Counted from the first letter of the stretch, positions 1 to 6,640 are shown. The stretch: DNA of 8,497 nt from Thermodesulfobacterium sp. (GCA_021163085.1 JAGGXL010000061.1:1-8497), one strand, 5' to 3'. Program-made: numbers and translations. The notes: a model not told the origin generated them from the letters alone.

Positions 1-193
1 AATGCAGCCCGATTACAATCCTATAGCACTTTTAGTTTACAGTGCCAAAAGTGGATTTGTTTCTGACCTTATGGTGGGTGGTCAATGGATAATGAGAAAT
101 TATAAGATATTGTCTATAAATGAAAAAGAAATTATAAAAAAAGTAAAAAGTATTAAAAAAGAAATTCTATCATTGCTTTCCTTAAGCAATTAA
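1..193 (+). CDS. C-terminal fragment of an amidohydrolase (MtaD/SsnA-like deaminase), 5' end outside window
   Basis: This is the last ~63 residues of a protein whose start lies left of the window; the frame is already open at base 1 and ends at TAA 191-193. The fragment reads QPDYNPIALLVYSAKSG, then a short beta stretch (LMVGGQWIMRN) and a Lys/Glu-rich helix. This is the typical C-terminus of metal-dependent cyclic amidohydrolases of the 5-methylthioadenosine/S-adenosylhomocysteine deaminase and chlorohydrolase group, where a 'P.YNP..HLVY.A.G.DV..V.V.G..VM' segment rebuilds the small beta-sandwich domain after the TIM barrel. The metal-binding and catalytic residues lie upstream and cannot be seen, so the substrate is unknown. 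Family membership in the amidohydrolase superfamily is fairly secure; assignment to MtaD in particular is inference. No terminator is visible after the stop codon. Confidence 0.72.
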   Translation, partial: MQPDYNPIALLVYSAKSGFVSDLMVGGQWIMRNYKILSINEKEIIKKVKSIKKEILSLLSLSN

Positions 194-200
194 TTTAAAA

Positions 201-237
201 GTGAAAAAATTCTCTTTATATTGAGTACATAAAAATA
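201..237 (+). repeat. Diverged direct repeat, copy A, upstream of acs
   Basis: Bases 201-237 align with 307-344. The first 13 bases differ at one position, both copies have TTG at the same offset (221 and 327), and the last 11 bases (ACATAAAAATA) are identical apart from a 1-nt shift in register. About 30 of 37 positions agree. In so AT-rich a spacer some similarity is expected by chance, so its meaning is uncertain. It may be a duplicated promoter or regulator-binding segment. Confidence 0.4.
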
Positions 238-306
238 ATTTAATAATTTAATCTGAAATTTTAGAATCGAATAAAGGGATAGAAAAAGATAAGAAAAAAT
301 TTGAAT

Positions 307-344
307 GTGAAGAAATTCTTTATACATTGTAAAACATAAAAATA
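307..344 (+). repeat. Diverged direct repeat, copy B, overlapping the candidate acs promoter
   Basis: This is the second copy of the 37-38 bp repeat, 106 bp downstream of copy A. It begins GTGAAGAAATTCT and ends ACATAAAAATA. It contains the TTGTAA hexamer proposed as the -35 element for acs, so the repeat may have arisen by duplication of a promoter/operator unit. The rest of the spacer (194-400) is plain AT-rich sequence with no gene, GC-rich hairpin or recognisable riboswitch. Confidence 0.4.
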
Positions 345-355
345 GGTAATAAAAT
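327..355 (+). promoter_or_regulatory. Candidate sigma-70-type promoter for acs
   Basis: TTGTAA (327-332) and TAAAAT (350-355) are separated by 17 bp, which would start transcription near 362 and give a leader of about 54 nt before the acs ATG. Matches to consensus are 4/6 and 5/6. A weaker parallel pair, TTGAGT (221-226) and TAATTT (244-249), also 17 bp apart, sits in and after repeat copy A. The surrounding DNA is so AT-rich that promoter-like hexamers are common, so confidence is modest. Confidence 0.35.
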
Positions 356-400
356 GATTTGAAATAAATAAAATTTATTAAAAATTGATAAAAATCAAAT

Positions 401-409
401 AAGGAGGTG
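401..409 (+). promoter_or_regulatory. Strong Shine-Dalgarno sequence that fixes the acs start at ATG 416
   Basis: AAGGAGGTG is fully complementary to the 3' end of 16S rRNA. It lies 6 nt before ATG 416. The in-frame GTG at 407 is part of this ribosome-binding site and is therefore not the start codon. Confidence 0.85.
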
Positions 410-415
410 GGGCAA

Positions 416-2491
416 ATGGCAGAAGGGAAAAGAAAAGGGGTTAAAAATGAAAATGAAAAAGAATTAAAAGTTACAGAAGCTGAAGTTGCAGTTCATTGGG
501 GAGAAGAGGAATATATAGATCCTCCAGAAGAATTTATAAGACAAGCTTATGTAACAGATCCTTCATTTAGAGAAAAATTTAAAGAGGAAAACTTTCCAGA
601 GTGTTTTCATATTTACGCTGATCTTTTAGATTGGGATAGGTATTGGCATACAACTCTTGATACTTCAAATCCACCTTTTTGGAAATGGTTTGTGGGAGGT
701 AAACTCAATGCTTGTTATAATTGTGTAGATCGTCACTTGAAAAAATTTGGGAATAAAGCTGCTATAATATGGGTTCCTGAACCTGAAGATGAGCCAAAAA
801 GAGTATTAACTTACTATGATTTATATTACCAAGTAAATGTAGTAGCTTCTATATTGCAGTCTTTAGGGCTTAAATCTGGAGACACAGTTACATTATATAT
901 GCCAATGGTTCCTGAATTGCCAATTACTATGCTTGCTTGTGCCCGTTTAGGAATAATACATTCGCAAGTTTTTTCAGGATTTAGTGGAAATGCCTGTGCT
1001 GAAAGAATTGTTGATGCAGAAAGTAAAGTGTTAATTACTATAGACGGATATTACAGAAATGGCAAGTGGATTGATCATAAAAAGAATGCTGATATGGCTG
1101 TTAATATTGCTGCAGAAAGAGGCTTTAAGGTTGAAAAGGTTCTTATATGGCAAAGATATAGAGACCAATATAAATCTGAAGCAAAACCTGTTGAAGGAAG
1201 AGATCTTTTAATGAAAGATTTATTAAAAGAACATAGAGGTAAAAAAATACCTTATGTTCCGATGCCTGCAGAGGAACCACTTTTTATAATGTACACCTCT
1301 GGTTCTACAGGTAAACCAAAAGGGTGTGTTCATTCTATAGGAGGATATTTAGCTTATGTGGCTGGTACTTGTAAATATATGCATGATATTCATCCTAAAG
1401 ATATCCATTGGTGTATGGCTGATATTGGATGGATAACGGGTCATAGTTATATAGTTTATGGTCCCTTATCTTTGGGTGCAACTGTATTAATTTATGAGGG
1501 TGTTCCCACTTATCCTGATCCTGACAGGCCATGGAGAATTGCTGAAAGATATGGGGTTACAATTTTCCATACAGCTCCTACAGCAATTCGTTTACTTAAA
1601 AAATTAGGGAGTGACCCTTCTAAATATGATTATAAATTTAAACTTATGATTACGGTTGGAGAACCTATAGAGCCTGAGGTTTGGAGATGGTATTATACAG
1701 CTGTAGGAAAAAAGCAAGCAGTGATTCTTGATACTTGGTGGCAAACAGAGACAGGAGGCTGGTTATGTGCTCATTTACCAGCTGTAGAGCCTATGAAACC
1801 AGGAAGTGCAGGCCCTGGTGCTTTAGGAATTTATCCTGTAATTTACGATGAAGAAGGTAAAGAAATTCCTTCAGGTTCACGTAAGGCTGGATATATTTGT
1901 ATAAGGAATCCCTGGCCCGGAAGGATGCTCACTATATGGAAAAATCCAGAAAGAATGATTAAGGGATATTATGAAAAATTCTGTAAAAATAAGAAAAGTA
2001 AAGACTGGCGTGACTGGCCTTATATGGCAGGAGATGCAGCTACATGTGATGAAAGAGGATATTTTAGAATTCTTGGAAGAATGGATGACGTTATTAATGT
2101 GGCAGGTCACAGATTAGGTACGAAAGAAATTGAATCAGCAGCTCTTACAGTAGAGGGAGTGGGAGAAGCAGCAGTAGTTCCAAGAATTGATGAACTTAAA
2201 GGACATGTTCCTGATCTTTATGTATCCCTTAAAGAAGGTTATGAACCTTCTCCAGAACTAGCAGAAAAAGTGAGAAACGCTGTGAGAACTAAACTTAGTC
2301 CTATTGCAACTCCTGCTCATGTATATATAGTTCCTGATATGCCAAAAACCCGTTCAGGTAAAATTATGCGTAGAATATTGGCTTGTATATCAAATGGAAG
2401 AAAAGATTTTGGAGATACTACAACGCTTGTGGATCCAAGTATTGTTGATAAAATTTGGGAAATAGTACATGGTGAAGAATTGACAATTTAA
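416..2491 (+). CDS. acs: Acetyl-CoA synthetase, AMP-forming
   Basis: This cytosolic enzyme converts acetate, ATP and CoA to acetyl-CoA, AMP and PPi through acetyl-AMP. The 691-residue protein is slightly longer than typical Acs (~650) because of a charged N-terminal tail of about 20 residues. In order it shows an Acs N-terminal region (~30-140), the P-loop YTSGSTGKPKG (293-303), GWITGHSY (338-345), VGEPI (414-418), DTWWQTETGG (439-448), AGD with Asp540, GRMDD (554-558, hinge Asp557), GHRLGTKEIESA, and PKTRSGKIMRR with the catalytic, potentially acetylated Lys649. Pocket residues matching Salmonella Acs Val310/Thr311/Val386/Trp414 are Ile340/Thr341/Val414/Trp442, so acetate or propionate is the expected substrate. 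No protein acetyltransferase or deacetylase gene lies nearby. The gene is followed by its own terminator, so it is probably monocistronic. The residues seen are direct evidence; substrate choice follows from family knowledge. Confidence 0.95.
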   Translation: MAEGKRKGVKNENEKELKVTEAEVAVHWGEEEYIDPPEEFIRQAYVTDPSFREKFKEENFPECFHIYADLLDWDRYWHTTLDTSNPPFWKWFVGGKLNACYNCVDRHLKKFGNKAAIIWVPEPEDEPKRVLTYYDLYYQVNVVASILQSLGLKSGDTVTLYMPMVPELPITMLACARLGIIHSQVFSGFSGNACAERIVDAESKVLITIDGYYRNGKWIDHKKNADMAVNIAAERGFKVEKVLIWQRYRDQYKSEAKPVEGRDLLMKDLLKEHRGKKIPYVPMPAEEPLFIMYTSGSTGKPKGCVHSIGGYLAYVAGTCKYMHDIHPKDIHWCMADIGWITGHSYIVYGPLSLGATVLIYEGVPTYPDPDRPWRIAERYGVTIFHTAPTAIRLLKKLGSDPSKYDYKFKLMITVGEPIEPEVWRWYYTAVGKKQAVILDTWWQTETGGWLCAHLPAVEPMKPGSAGPGALGIYPVIYDEEGKEIPSGSRKAGYICIRNPWPGRMLTIWKNPERMIKGYYEKFCKNKKSKDWRDWPYMAGDAATCDERGYFRILGRMDDVINVAGHRLGTKEIESAALTVEGVGEAAVVPRIDELKGHVPDLYVSLKEGYEPSPELAEKVRNAVRTKLSPIATPAHVYIVPDMPKTRSGKIMRRILACISNGRKDFGDTTTLVDPSIVDKIWEIVHGEELTI

Positions 2492-2520
2492 GTTATAGAA
2501 ATTTGCAAAATTAAATTTTA

Positions 2521-2548
2521 AAGCCCCCCTTTAAAAGGGGGCTTTTTT
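2521..2548 (+). terminator. Rho-independent terminator after acs
   Basis: Stem AAGCCCCC (2521-2528) pairs perfectly with GGGGGCTT (2537-2544) around an 8-nt loop, and is followed by a T run (2543-2548). It lies 30 bp past the acs stop and ends acs transcription before the next gene. Confidence 0.93.
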
Positions 2549-2565
2549 ATTGTCTACTTTTATTT

Positions 2566-2571
2566 TATAAT
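2566..2571 (+). promoter_or_regulatory. Perfect -10 box (TATAAT) just before the dehydrogenase GTG start
   Basis: TATAAT ends 8 nt before the GTG at 2580, so transcription should begin at about 2577-2580, at or next to the start codon. No good -35 hexamer stands at 16-18 bp; that position falls in the terminator T tract (2543-2548). TTGTCT (2550-2555) is too close. The promoter assignment rests on the -10 box and on the need for a promoter downstream of the acs terminator. Confidence 0.5.
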
Positions 2572-2579
2572 ATAAATTC

Positions 2580-3737
2580 GTGAAAGACTTTGAACTCTAT
2601 GTTCCTACTAAGGTCATTTTTGGTAAAAAAGCTCTCAAACAAATTCCTTGTGAACTTCCTAAATTAGGTAAAAAAGTTTTGTGGGTCTATGGAAAATCTT
2701 CTATAAAAAAGACAGGACTTTATGAAAGACTAAAAGCAATTTTATCTCAAGCAAAAATAGAATTTATAGAACTTGGTGGAGTTAAATCTAATCCTCCTTT
2801 ATTAAAAGTTTTAGAAGGGATAGAGTTAGCCAGAAAACATGAAGTAGATTTTATTTTAGCTGTAGGAGGAGGAAGCGTTATTGACACAGCAAAAGCCATT
2901 GCCTGTGGATATTATTATAAAGGAAATATATGGGATTTTTTCGAGAAAAAAGCTTACCCTGAAAAGGCGCTTCCTATAGCAGTAGTTTTGACTATTTCAG
3001 GAACAGGCTCTGAACTAAATGAAGTTAGTGTTATTGTTCATGATACAAAAAAAATAAAACGTTCTTTAAGAAGTCCTCTTCTTTTTCCAAAAGTATCCTT
3101 TTTAGACCCTACACTGACATTTACTGTTTCTCCTGAATATACAGCCTATGGAGCAGTAGATGCCTTTTCTCACGTTTTTGAATTTTTTGTGAATAGAAAA
3201 TATAAAAAAGACAATCTTGTAGAAGATTTGATGGTCAGCATTATGAAAAATATAATGAAGTGGTCTAAAATTGCTGTTAAAGAACCTACCAATTATGAAG
3301 CCAGGGCAAATTTAATGTGGGCAAGTTCTTTAGCTCTATGTGGAATTTTAAAGGCAGGAATTGGAGCCTATAGATTTCCGATACATGCTATAGAACATAC
3401 CTTAAGCGGAGGTTATGATATACCCCATGGTTTAGGACTTGCTATTTTGATGCAGGCATGGATAAAAAGGTATAAAAATGATAACATTATAAGAAAATTT
3501 TTTGCTAAAGTATTTGATTTATCTATAAAAAAGGATATTTCAGATAAGGGTGTGGAACTTTTTGAAAATTGGTTAAAAGAGCTTAAAGTTCCCATGAGTT
3601 TAAAAGAAATCGGGGTACCAGAAGAAGATATTGATGTTTTAGTTGATAAAGCTTTTGAAATTTTTGAACTTTATGGTGTAGAAAAAGAGTATCCTAAGGA
3701 AAGAATAAGAGAGATATTAGAAACAGCCTATTTTTAA
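2580..3737 (+). CDS. Iron-containing alcohol dehydrogenase, butanol-dehydrogenase/YqhD type
   Basis: A 385-residue cytosolic oxidoreductase of the group III (iron-type) alcohol dehydrogenases, reducing aldehydes to alcohols or the reverse. The N-terminal Rossmann-like half contains GGGSVIDTAKAIA (96-108). The helical C-terminal half holds the metal ligands Asp194 and His198 (VDAFSHVFE), His269 (IHAIEH) and His283 (IPHGLG), with the conserved His273 also present. The YGKSSIKKTG segment (37-46) resembles NADPH-using BdhA/YqhD enzymes, which lack the Asp that selects NAD, so NADP(H) use is inferred. The protein begins as family members do (KDFELYVPTKVIFG), and an in-frame stop at 2568-2570 excludes any earlier start. 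GTG 2580 is therefore the start even though no Shine-Dalgarno sequence precedes it. A 21-bp gap separates it from the next gene, suggesting a two-gene operon. The physiological substrate cannot be read from sequence. Confidence 0.9.
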   Translation: MKDFELYVPTKVIFGKKALKQIPCELPKLGKKVLWVYGKSSIKKTGLYERLKAILSQAKIEFIELGGVKSNPPLLKVLEGIELARKHEVDFILAVGGGSVIDTAKAIACGYYYKGNIWDFFEKKAYPEKALPIAVVLTISGTGSELNEVSVIVHDTKKIKRSLRSPLLFPKVSFLDPTLTFTVSPEYTAYGAVDAFSHVFEFFVNRKYKKDNLVEDLMVSIMKNIMKWSKIAVKEPTNYEARANLMWASSLALCGILKAGIGAYRFPIHAIEHTLSGGYDIPHGLGLAILMQAWIKRYKNDNIIRKFFAKVFDLSIKKDISDKGVELFENWLKELKVPMSLKEIGVPEEDIDVLVDKAFEIFELYGVEKEYPKERIREILETAYF

Positions 3738-3758
3738 ATTATAAGCGGAGGTTTAAAA

Positions 3759-4802
3759 ATGGTTTGGAAAATAGGATTTTTTGAAATAGAAAAAGATTGG
3801 GAAAAAGAACTTTATCTTAAAAAGCTTAAATTAAAAGAAAAACTTGAAGATACAGAGATTTATTTTTATGAAGAAGCTTTAAATGAAAATAATGCTAAAG
3901 AGTTTAAGGATTTAAATATAATAATAATTCATGCTGAATCAAAGATTAATTCAACAGTGGTAGAAAATTTAGTAAATACAAAACTTTTAATCACCCGTAC
4001 TACTGGAACAGATCATATAGATATTTTAAATTGTGAGAGAAGAGGAATTTTGGTAGCTAATTGTCCAGTTTATGCTTCCATTACAGTAGCAGAACATACA
4101 GTTGCTCTAATGTTTGTTTTAGCAAGAAAATTAAAAATTGCTATTGATAAGAGCAAAAAATTAGATTTTTCAAAAGAGGAATTAATAGGTATAGATCTTT
4201 TTGGCAAAACTATAGGAATTATTGGAACAGGAAGAATAGGATGTGAAATTGCAAGAATTGCTTATGGAATTGGTATGAAAATTTTAGCTATAGATGTATC
4301 TCCTAAAAGGGAGCTTGTAGAGAAATATGAAGTTAGGTATGTAGATTTAGAAACCTTACTAAAAGAGTCTGATATTGTTATAGTTATGGTGCCATATTAT
4401 TCTCAAACTCATCATCTTATTAATAAAGAAAATATTAAGCTTGTTAAAGATAATGCTATTTTTATAAATACTGCCCGTGGACCCATAGTTGATACCGAAG
4501 CTTTAATATGGGCTTTAAAAAATAATAAACTCCAGGGTGGAATAGCAATGGATGTTTTTGAAGGTGACGGAGTTCTTAAAGAATTACAAAATAATTTAAT
4601 TAATAAAGGCTTTACTGCAGAAGAATATGAAAGAGCTTTAAAAACTTTAAGTTTATTGAATTACTCTAACATAATTTTTACTCCTCATGTTGCCTATTAT
4701 ACTAAGGAAGCTTTGGAAAGAGTAATAGATTGGGTTGTTGAAAATATTTCACAATTTTTAGTATATCAGGAATTACCTATGCAACATAAATTTTATCTTT
4801 GA
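3759..4802 (+). CDS. D-isomer-specific 2-hydroxyacid dehydrogenase, D-lactate-dehydrogenase-like
   Basis: A 347-residue cytosolic NAD-dependent enzyme that interconverts a 2-oxoacid and a D-2-hydroxyacid; pyruvate/D-lactate is the most likely pair. The N-terminal catalytic segment includes TRTTGTDHID (79-88) and the NCPVYASITVAEHT signature (101-114). The Rossmann nucleotide fold has GTGRIG (156-161) and Asp179 at the end of the second strand, consistent with NAD rather than NADP. The catalytic triad is present: Arg240 (INTARGP), Glu268 (DVFEGDG) and His310 (TPHVAYYTKEA). The roughly 40-residue stretch between Glu268 and His310 and the HVAYYT ending resemble D-lactate dehydrogenases more than glycerate or phosphoglycerate dehydrogenases, and no ACT domain is present. 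ATG 3759 has a GCGGAGG ribosome site 7 nt upstream. It is probably co-transcribed with the alcohol dehydrogenase, giving two reductases that could reoxidise cofactor. The exact substrate is inference. Confidence 0.88.
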   Translation: MVWKIGFFEIEKDWEKELYLKKLKLKEKLEDTEIYFYEEALNENNAKEFKDLNIIIIHAESKINSTVVENLVNTKLLITRTTGTDHIDILNCERRGILVANCPVYASITVAEHTVALMFVLARKLKIAIDKSKKLDFSKEELIGIDLFGKTIGIIGTGRIGCEIARIAYGIGMKILAIDVSPKRELVEKYEVRYVDLETLLKESDIVIVMVPYYSQTHHLINKENIKLVKDNAIFINTARGPIVDTEALIWALKNNKLQGGIAMDVFEGDGVLKELQNNLINKGFTAEEYERALKTLSLLNYSNIIFTPHVAYYTKEALERVIDWVVENISQFLVYQELPMQHKFYL

Positions 4803-5458
4803 ACTTTCCATTCAGTGATTAAGAATTTATCTATAGTGAAATGATTCATTATTTGAAGTTTAAGAACTTTTTTAAGACTTTTAAAACCTTCTCCACCCAC
4901 TAAGGTTGGAACATTTTCTCCTCCTACAATAACAGGAAGATGGATAATTCTTATTTCGTCAATGTAGCCATTTCTTGCGAGTTCCCAGTTTATTGAGGCT
5001 CCACCTTCTACCATCAATTTTTTTATTTCTTTTTCATAAAGTAAAGGAAGCAATATATCAAAATTTACCAGATCTTCTCCAGCATAAATCACCTCAGCCC
5101 CAAGCTCTTTAATTTTTTCAACTCTTTCCTGTGGAGCGCGTTTAGTAGTTACAATAATTGTAGGTGCTTCTTTGGAAAGTATACTGGCATTGAGTGGAAC
5201 ATTGGCAGTAGAACAGGGAATAACCCTGATAGGGTTTTTCCCTTCCACATATCTTACTGTAAGACTTGGGTCATCAGTTCTTACTGTTTCACAACCAACC
5301 ATTATAGCATCTACCTGTGCCCTTATGCTGTGAAGATACTTATAAACTTCTTTTGTCATTATACTCATTAATTCTTTACTTGAAGCTCCTCTATAAAGAG
5401 TGAGCTTTCCATCAATGGTAACTTCGGAAACTACAATAATGTAAGGTCTATTCATCAT
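4793..5458 (-). CDS. Archaeal-type riboflavin-pathway reductase (RibD C-terminal-domain family), monofunctional
   Basis: A 221-residue protein with the dihydrofolate-reductase-like fold of the RibD C-terminal domain and no deaminase domain. Motifs seen are VTIDGKL (13-19), RAQVDAIMVGCETVRTDDP followed by SLTVR (46-69), VEGGASINWEL (150-160) and VGGENVPTLVGGEGF (178-192). The overall pattern and length fit archaeal 2,5-diamino-6-ribosylamino-pyrimidinone 5'-phosphate reductases, such as the Methanocaldococcus enzyme, which reduce the ribosyl side chain using NAD(P)H before deamination. Bacterial RibD normally fuses this domain behind a zinc deaminase. ATG 5458 is chosen because GGAG stands 6 nt before it; the earlier TTG at 5470 precedes that site, and a second ATG follows at 5455. 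The gene overlaps the end of the upstream phosphatidyltransferase by 11 bp, implying translational coupling. Its 3' end overlaps the convergent dehydrogenase by 10 bp. The family is secure; the substrate is inferred. Confidence 0.85.
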   Translation of the reverse strand: MMNRPYIIVVSEVTIDGKLTLYRGASSKELMSIMTKEVYKYLHSIRAQVDAIMVGCETVRTDDPSLTVRYVEGKNPIRVIPCSTANVPLNASILSKEAPTIIVTTKRAPQERVEKIKELGAEVIYAGEDLVNFDILLPLLYEKEIKKLMVEGGASINWELARNGYIDEIRIIHLPVIVGGENVPTLVGGEGFKSLKKVLKLQIMNHFTIDKFLITEWKVQR

Positions 5459-6074
5459 ACATATCTCCAAAATTTTTATAAAGATAAATTAGTCTTTGTA
5501 AAAGAGAAAATAAAGTAAGAAGGGTTATTAGTTTAATCCCGTATCTTAATCCTATTGGTGCATTTAGTTTTTCTAAGATAGTAAAAATAATAAGAAAGAT
5601 ATGAGTTTCTGGTCTTCCAAAAAATCCTACATTTTCTAAAGGATCTTTTATTTTCCCTTTTATTTTTACCTTGTATCCTATTTCAGAATAAACTACAGGT
5701 TTTATAAAGGAATGAAGCATAGATGTTACAATTGCTAAAATTGCCCAAAAAGGATTAGCATAAAAATAACCTACAATTCCAAGCACTAATCCATCTACCC
5801 ATTTATCAGCTATCCAGTCAAAAACTGCTCCAAATTTGGTGGTTTTTCCAGAAAGTCTTGCTACCACCCCATCAGAGAGATCTAAAAGTCCAGAAATTAA
5901 CAAAAGCAACATGGCACTAAGTAAATTTCCATTGTAATAGGCAAGGGCTGAGGCTGATCCTATTAAAAGAGATAAAAAGGTAATTAAATTAGGAGGAAAA
6001 TGAAATTTATATAAAATAGTTCCTACAGGGGTATATATCTTTTCAAAATAGTCTCTTTTACCTGTTAAGTTCAT
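5448..6074 (-). CDS. CDP-alcohol phosphatidyltransferase (possibly inositol-phosphate lipid type)
   Basis: A 208-residue integral membrane enzyme that joins a CDP-activated lipid to an alcohol, releasing CMP. The family signature is complete: Asp65, Asp68-Gly69, Ala72-Arg73, Gly82, Asp86 and Asp90, with spacing D-x2-D-G-x2-A-R-x8-G-x3-D-x3-D. These acidic residues bind the metals and the CDP group. About six hydrophobic segments are visible, starting with FPPNLITFLSLLIGSASALA. The 'TKFG.V.D' wording and the GFFGRPETHIFL stretch (150-161) recall archaetidylinositol-phosphate/phosphatidylinositol-phosphate synthases rather than PgsA or PssA, but this does not prove the acceptor alcohol. The start is uncertain: ATG 6074 gives a normal N-terminus (MNLTGKRDYFEKIYTPVG), while TTG 6110 or 6104 would add a hydrophobic extension. 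None has a convincing Shine-Dalgarno site. The gene sits between a small membrane protein and the riboflavin-type reductase. Confidence 0.85.
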   Translation of the reverse strand: MNLTGKRDYFEKIYTPVGTILYKFHFPPNLITFLSLLIGSASALAYYNGNLLSAMLLLLISGLLDLSDGVVARLSGKTTKFGAVFDWIADKWVDGLVLGIVGYFYANPFWAILAIVTSMLHSFIKPVVYSEIGYKVKIKGKIKDPLENVGFFGRPETHIFLIIFTILEKLNAPIGLRYGIKLITLLTLFSLLQRLIYLYKNFGDMYDE

Positions 6075-6153
6075 ACTAACTAATTTTACAGGAAAGAAAA
6101 ACAAAGTCAAGGAAATAGAAGGAATTTTGAAAAATTTAAAAAATTTTTATATT

Positions 6154-6537
6154 TTAAAGTTCTATTCCTCTCATTTTTAATTCTTGTAACTTTTTTTCTC
6201 TACAGGTTTTACATCTAAATTCCGGCTGTGGATCATTGATTTTATCATAGTTCCTGGTTTTTACTAATCTATATCCTTCACATATCTGACCACAATCAGC
6301 ACATTTCACATTTTCTTTAATTTGCCAAAGTGGAAAAAATGCTGGTATTTTAAAATGAGATTTAAATATTGCTTTATCAACAAACCAGAATACATTAGCA
6401 AGAATAAATTGGTTAAGTAGAAATGCAGGTATAGTATGAATTCTAAGGTAATCACTTAATAAAAACTGTAATAAAGCCCCAGCAATACCTGAAAGAAAAA
6501 TCCAGCGGCCAAACACATATATAAACCAAGTTTTCAT
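6154..6537 (-). CDS. Unknown small membrane protein with a C-terminal five-cysteine, zinc-site-like tail
   Basis: I do not recognise this 127-residue protein. The N-terminal half holds two hydrophobic segments, roughly residues 11-29 and 34-54, enough for a hairpin in the membrane. They faintly resemble half of a GtrA-like four-helix protein, but this is too weak to name. The C-terminal half is soluble and charged and has CADCGQIC (Cys79, Cys82, Cys86) and RCKTC (Cys109, Cys112), separated by a Tyr/Asn/Asp-rich loop. Paired CxxC motifs like these usually bind zinc. ATG 6537 is chosen because AAAGGAG stands 8 nt upstream; the longer form from 6573 would lie on the wrong side of this site. It is the first gene read from a divergent promoter, and an 79-bp gap separates it from the phosphatidyltransferase, so co-transcription is likely but not certain. 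Function is unknown. Confidence 0.7.
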   Translation of the reverse strand: MKTWFIYVFGRWIFLSGIAGALLQFLLSDYLRIHTIPAFLLNQFILANVFWFVDKAIFKSHFKIPAFFPLWQIKENVKCADCGQICEGYRLVKTRNYDKINDPQPEFRCKTCREKKLQELKMRGIEL

Positions 6538-6574
6538 TCTGATTTCTCCTTTTAAAGAATTTAAAATTAACATA

Positions 6575-6583
6575 ATTATATCA
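6575..6583 (-). promoter_or_regulatory. Extended -10 promoter for the leftward operon
   Basis: On the minus strand the sequence reads TGATATAAT, a perfect extended -10 element (TGn-TATAAT). It predicts a start near 6568 and a leader of about 31 nt that includes the AAAGGAG ribosome site of the small membrane protein gene. There is no strong -35 (TAGATT at 17 bp), which extended -10 promoters do not need. Confidence 0.6.
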
Positions 6584-6603
6584 GAAAATAACTAAATAAT
6601 CTA

Positions 6604-6632
6604 TTGACAAAAAACTATTAAGAATATAATAT
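6604..6632 (+). promoter_or_regulatory. Promoter of the TetR-type regulator and efflux genes
   Basis: A consensus -35 TTGACA (6604-6609) is followed by TAATAT (6627-6632) at 17 bp, or by the overlapping perfect TATAAT (6625-6630) at 15 bp. Transcription would begin about 6637-6640, immediately before or within the palindrome at 6641-6652, giving a leader of about 26 nt that has no Shine-Dalgarno sequence. Confidence 0.65.
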
Positions 6633-6640
6633 TATTTTAA

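Noticed and set aside
407..415. GTG start for acs at 407, three codons earlier
   Set aside because: The GTG is part of the Shine-Dalgarno sequence AAGGAGGTG; ATG 416 has ideal spacing.
1877..2110. Minus-strand open frame inside acs
   Set aside because: It is a shadow of the conserved acs coding frame and has no recognisable protein features.
3413..3595. Minus-strand open frame inside the alcohol dehydrogenase gene
   Set aside because: It lies opposite the metal-binding region of a well-supported gene and shows no independent coding evidence.
5459..5470. TTG start at 5470 for the riboflavin-type reductase
   Set aside because: The GGAG ribosome site lies within this extension, so translation should begin at ATG 5458.
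6075..6110. N-terminal extension of the phosphatidyltransferase from TTG 6110
   Set aside because: There is no ribosome site, and the ATG 6074 protein already has the normal length and N-terminus for the family.
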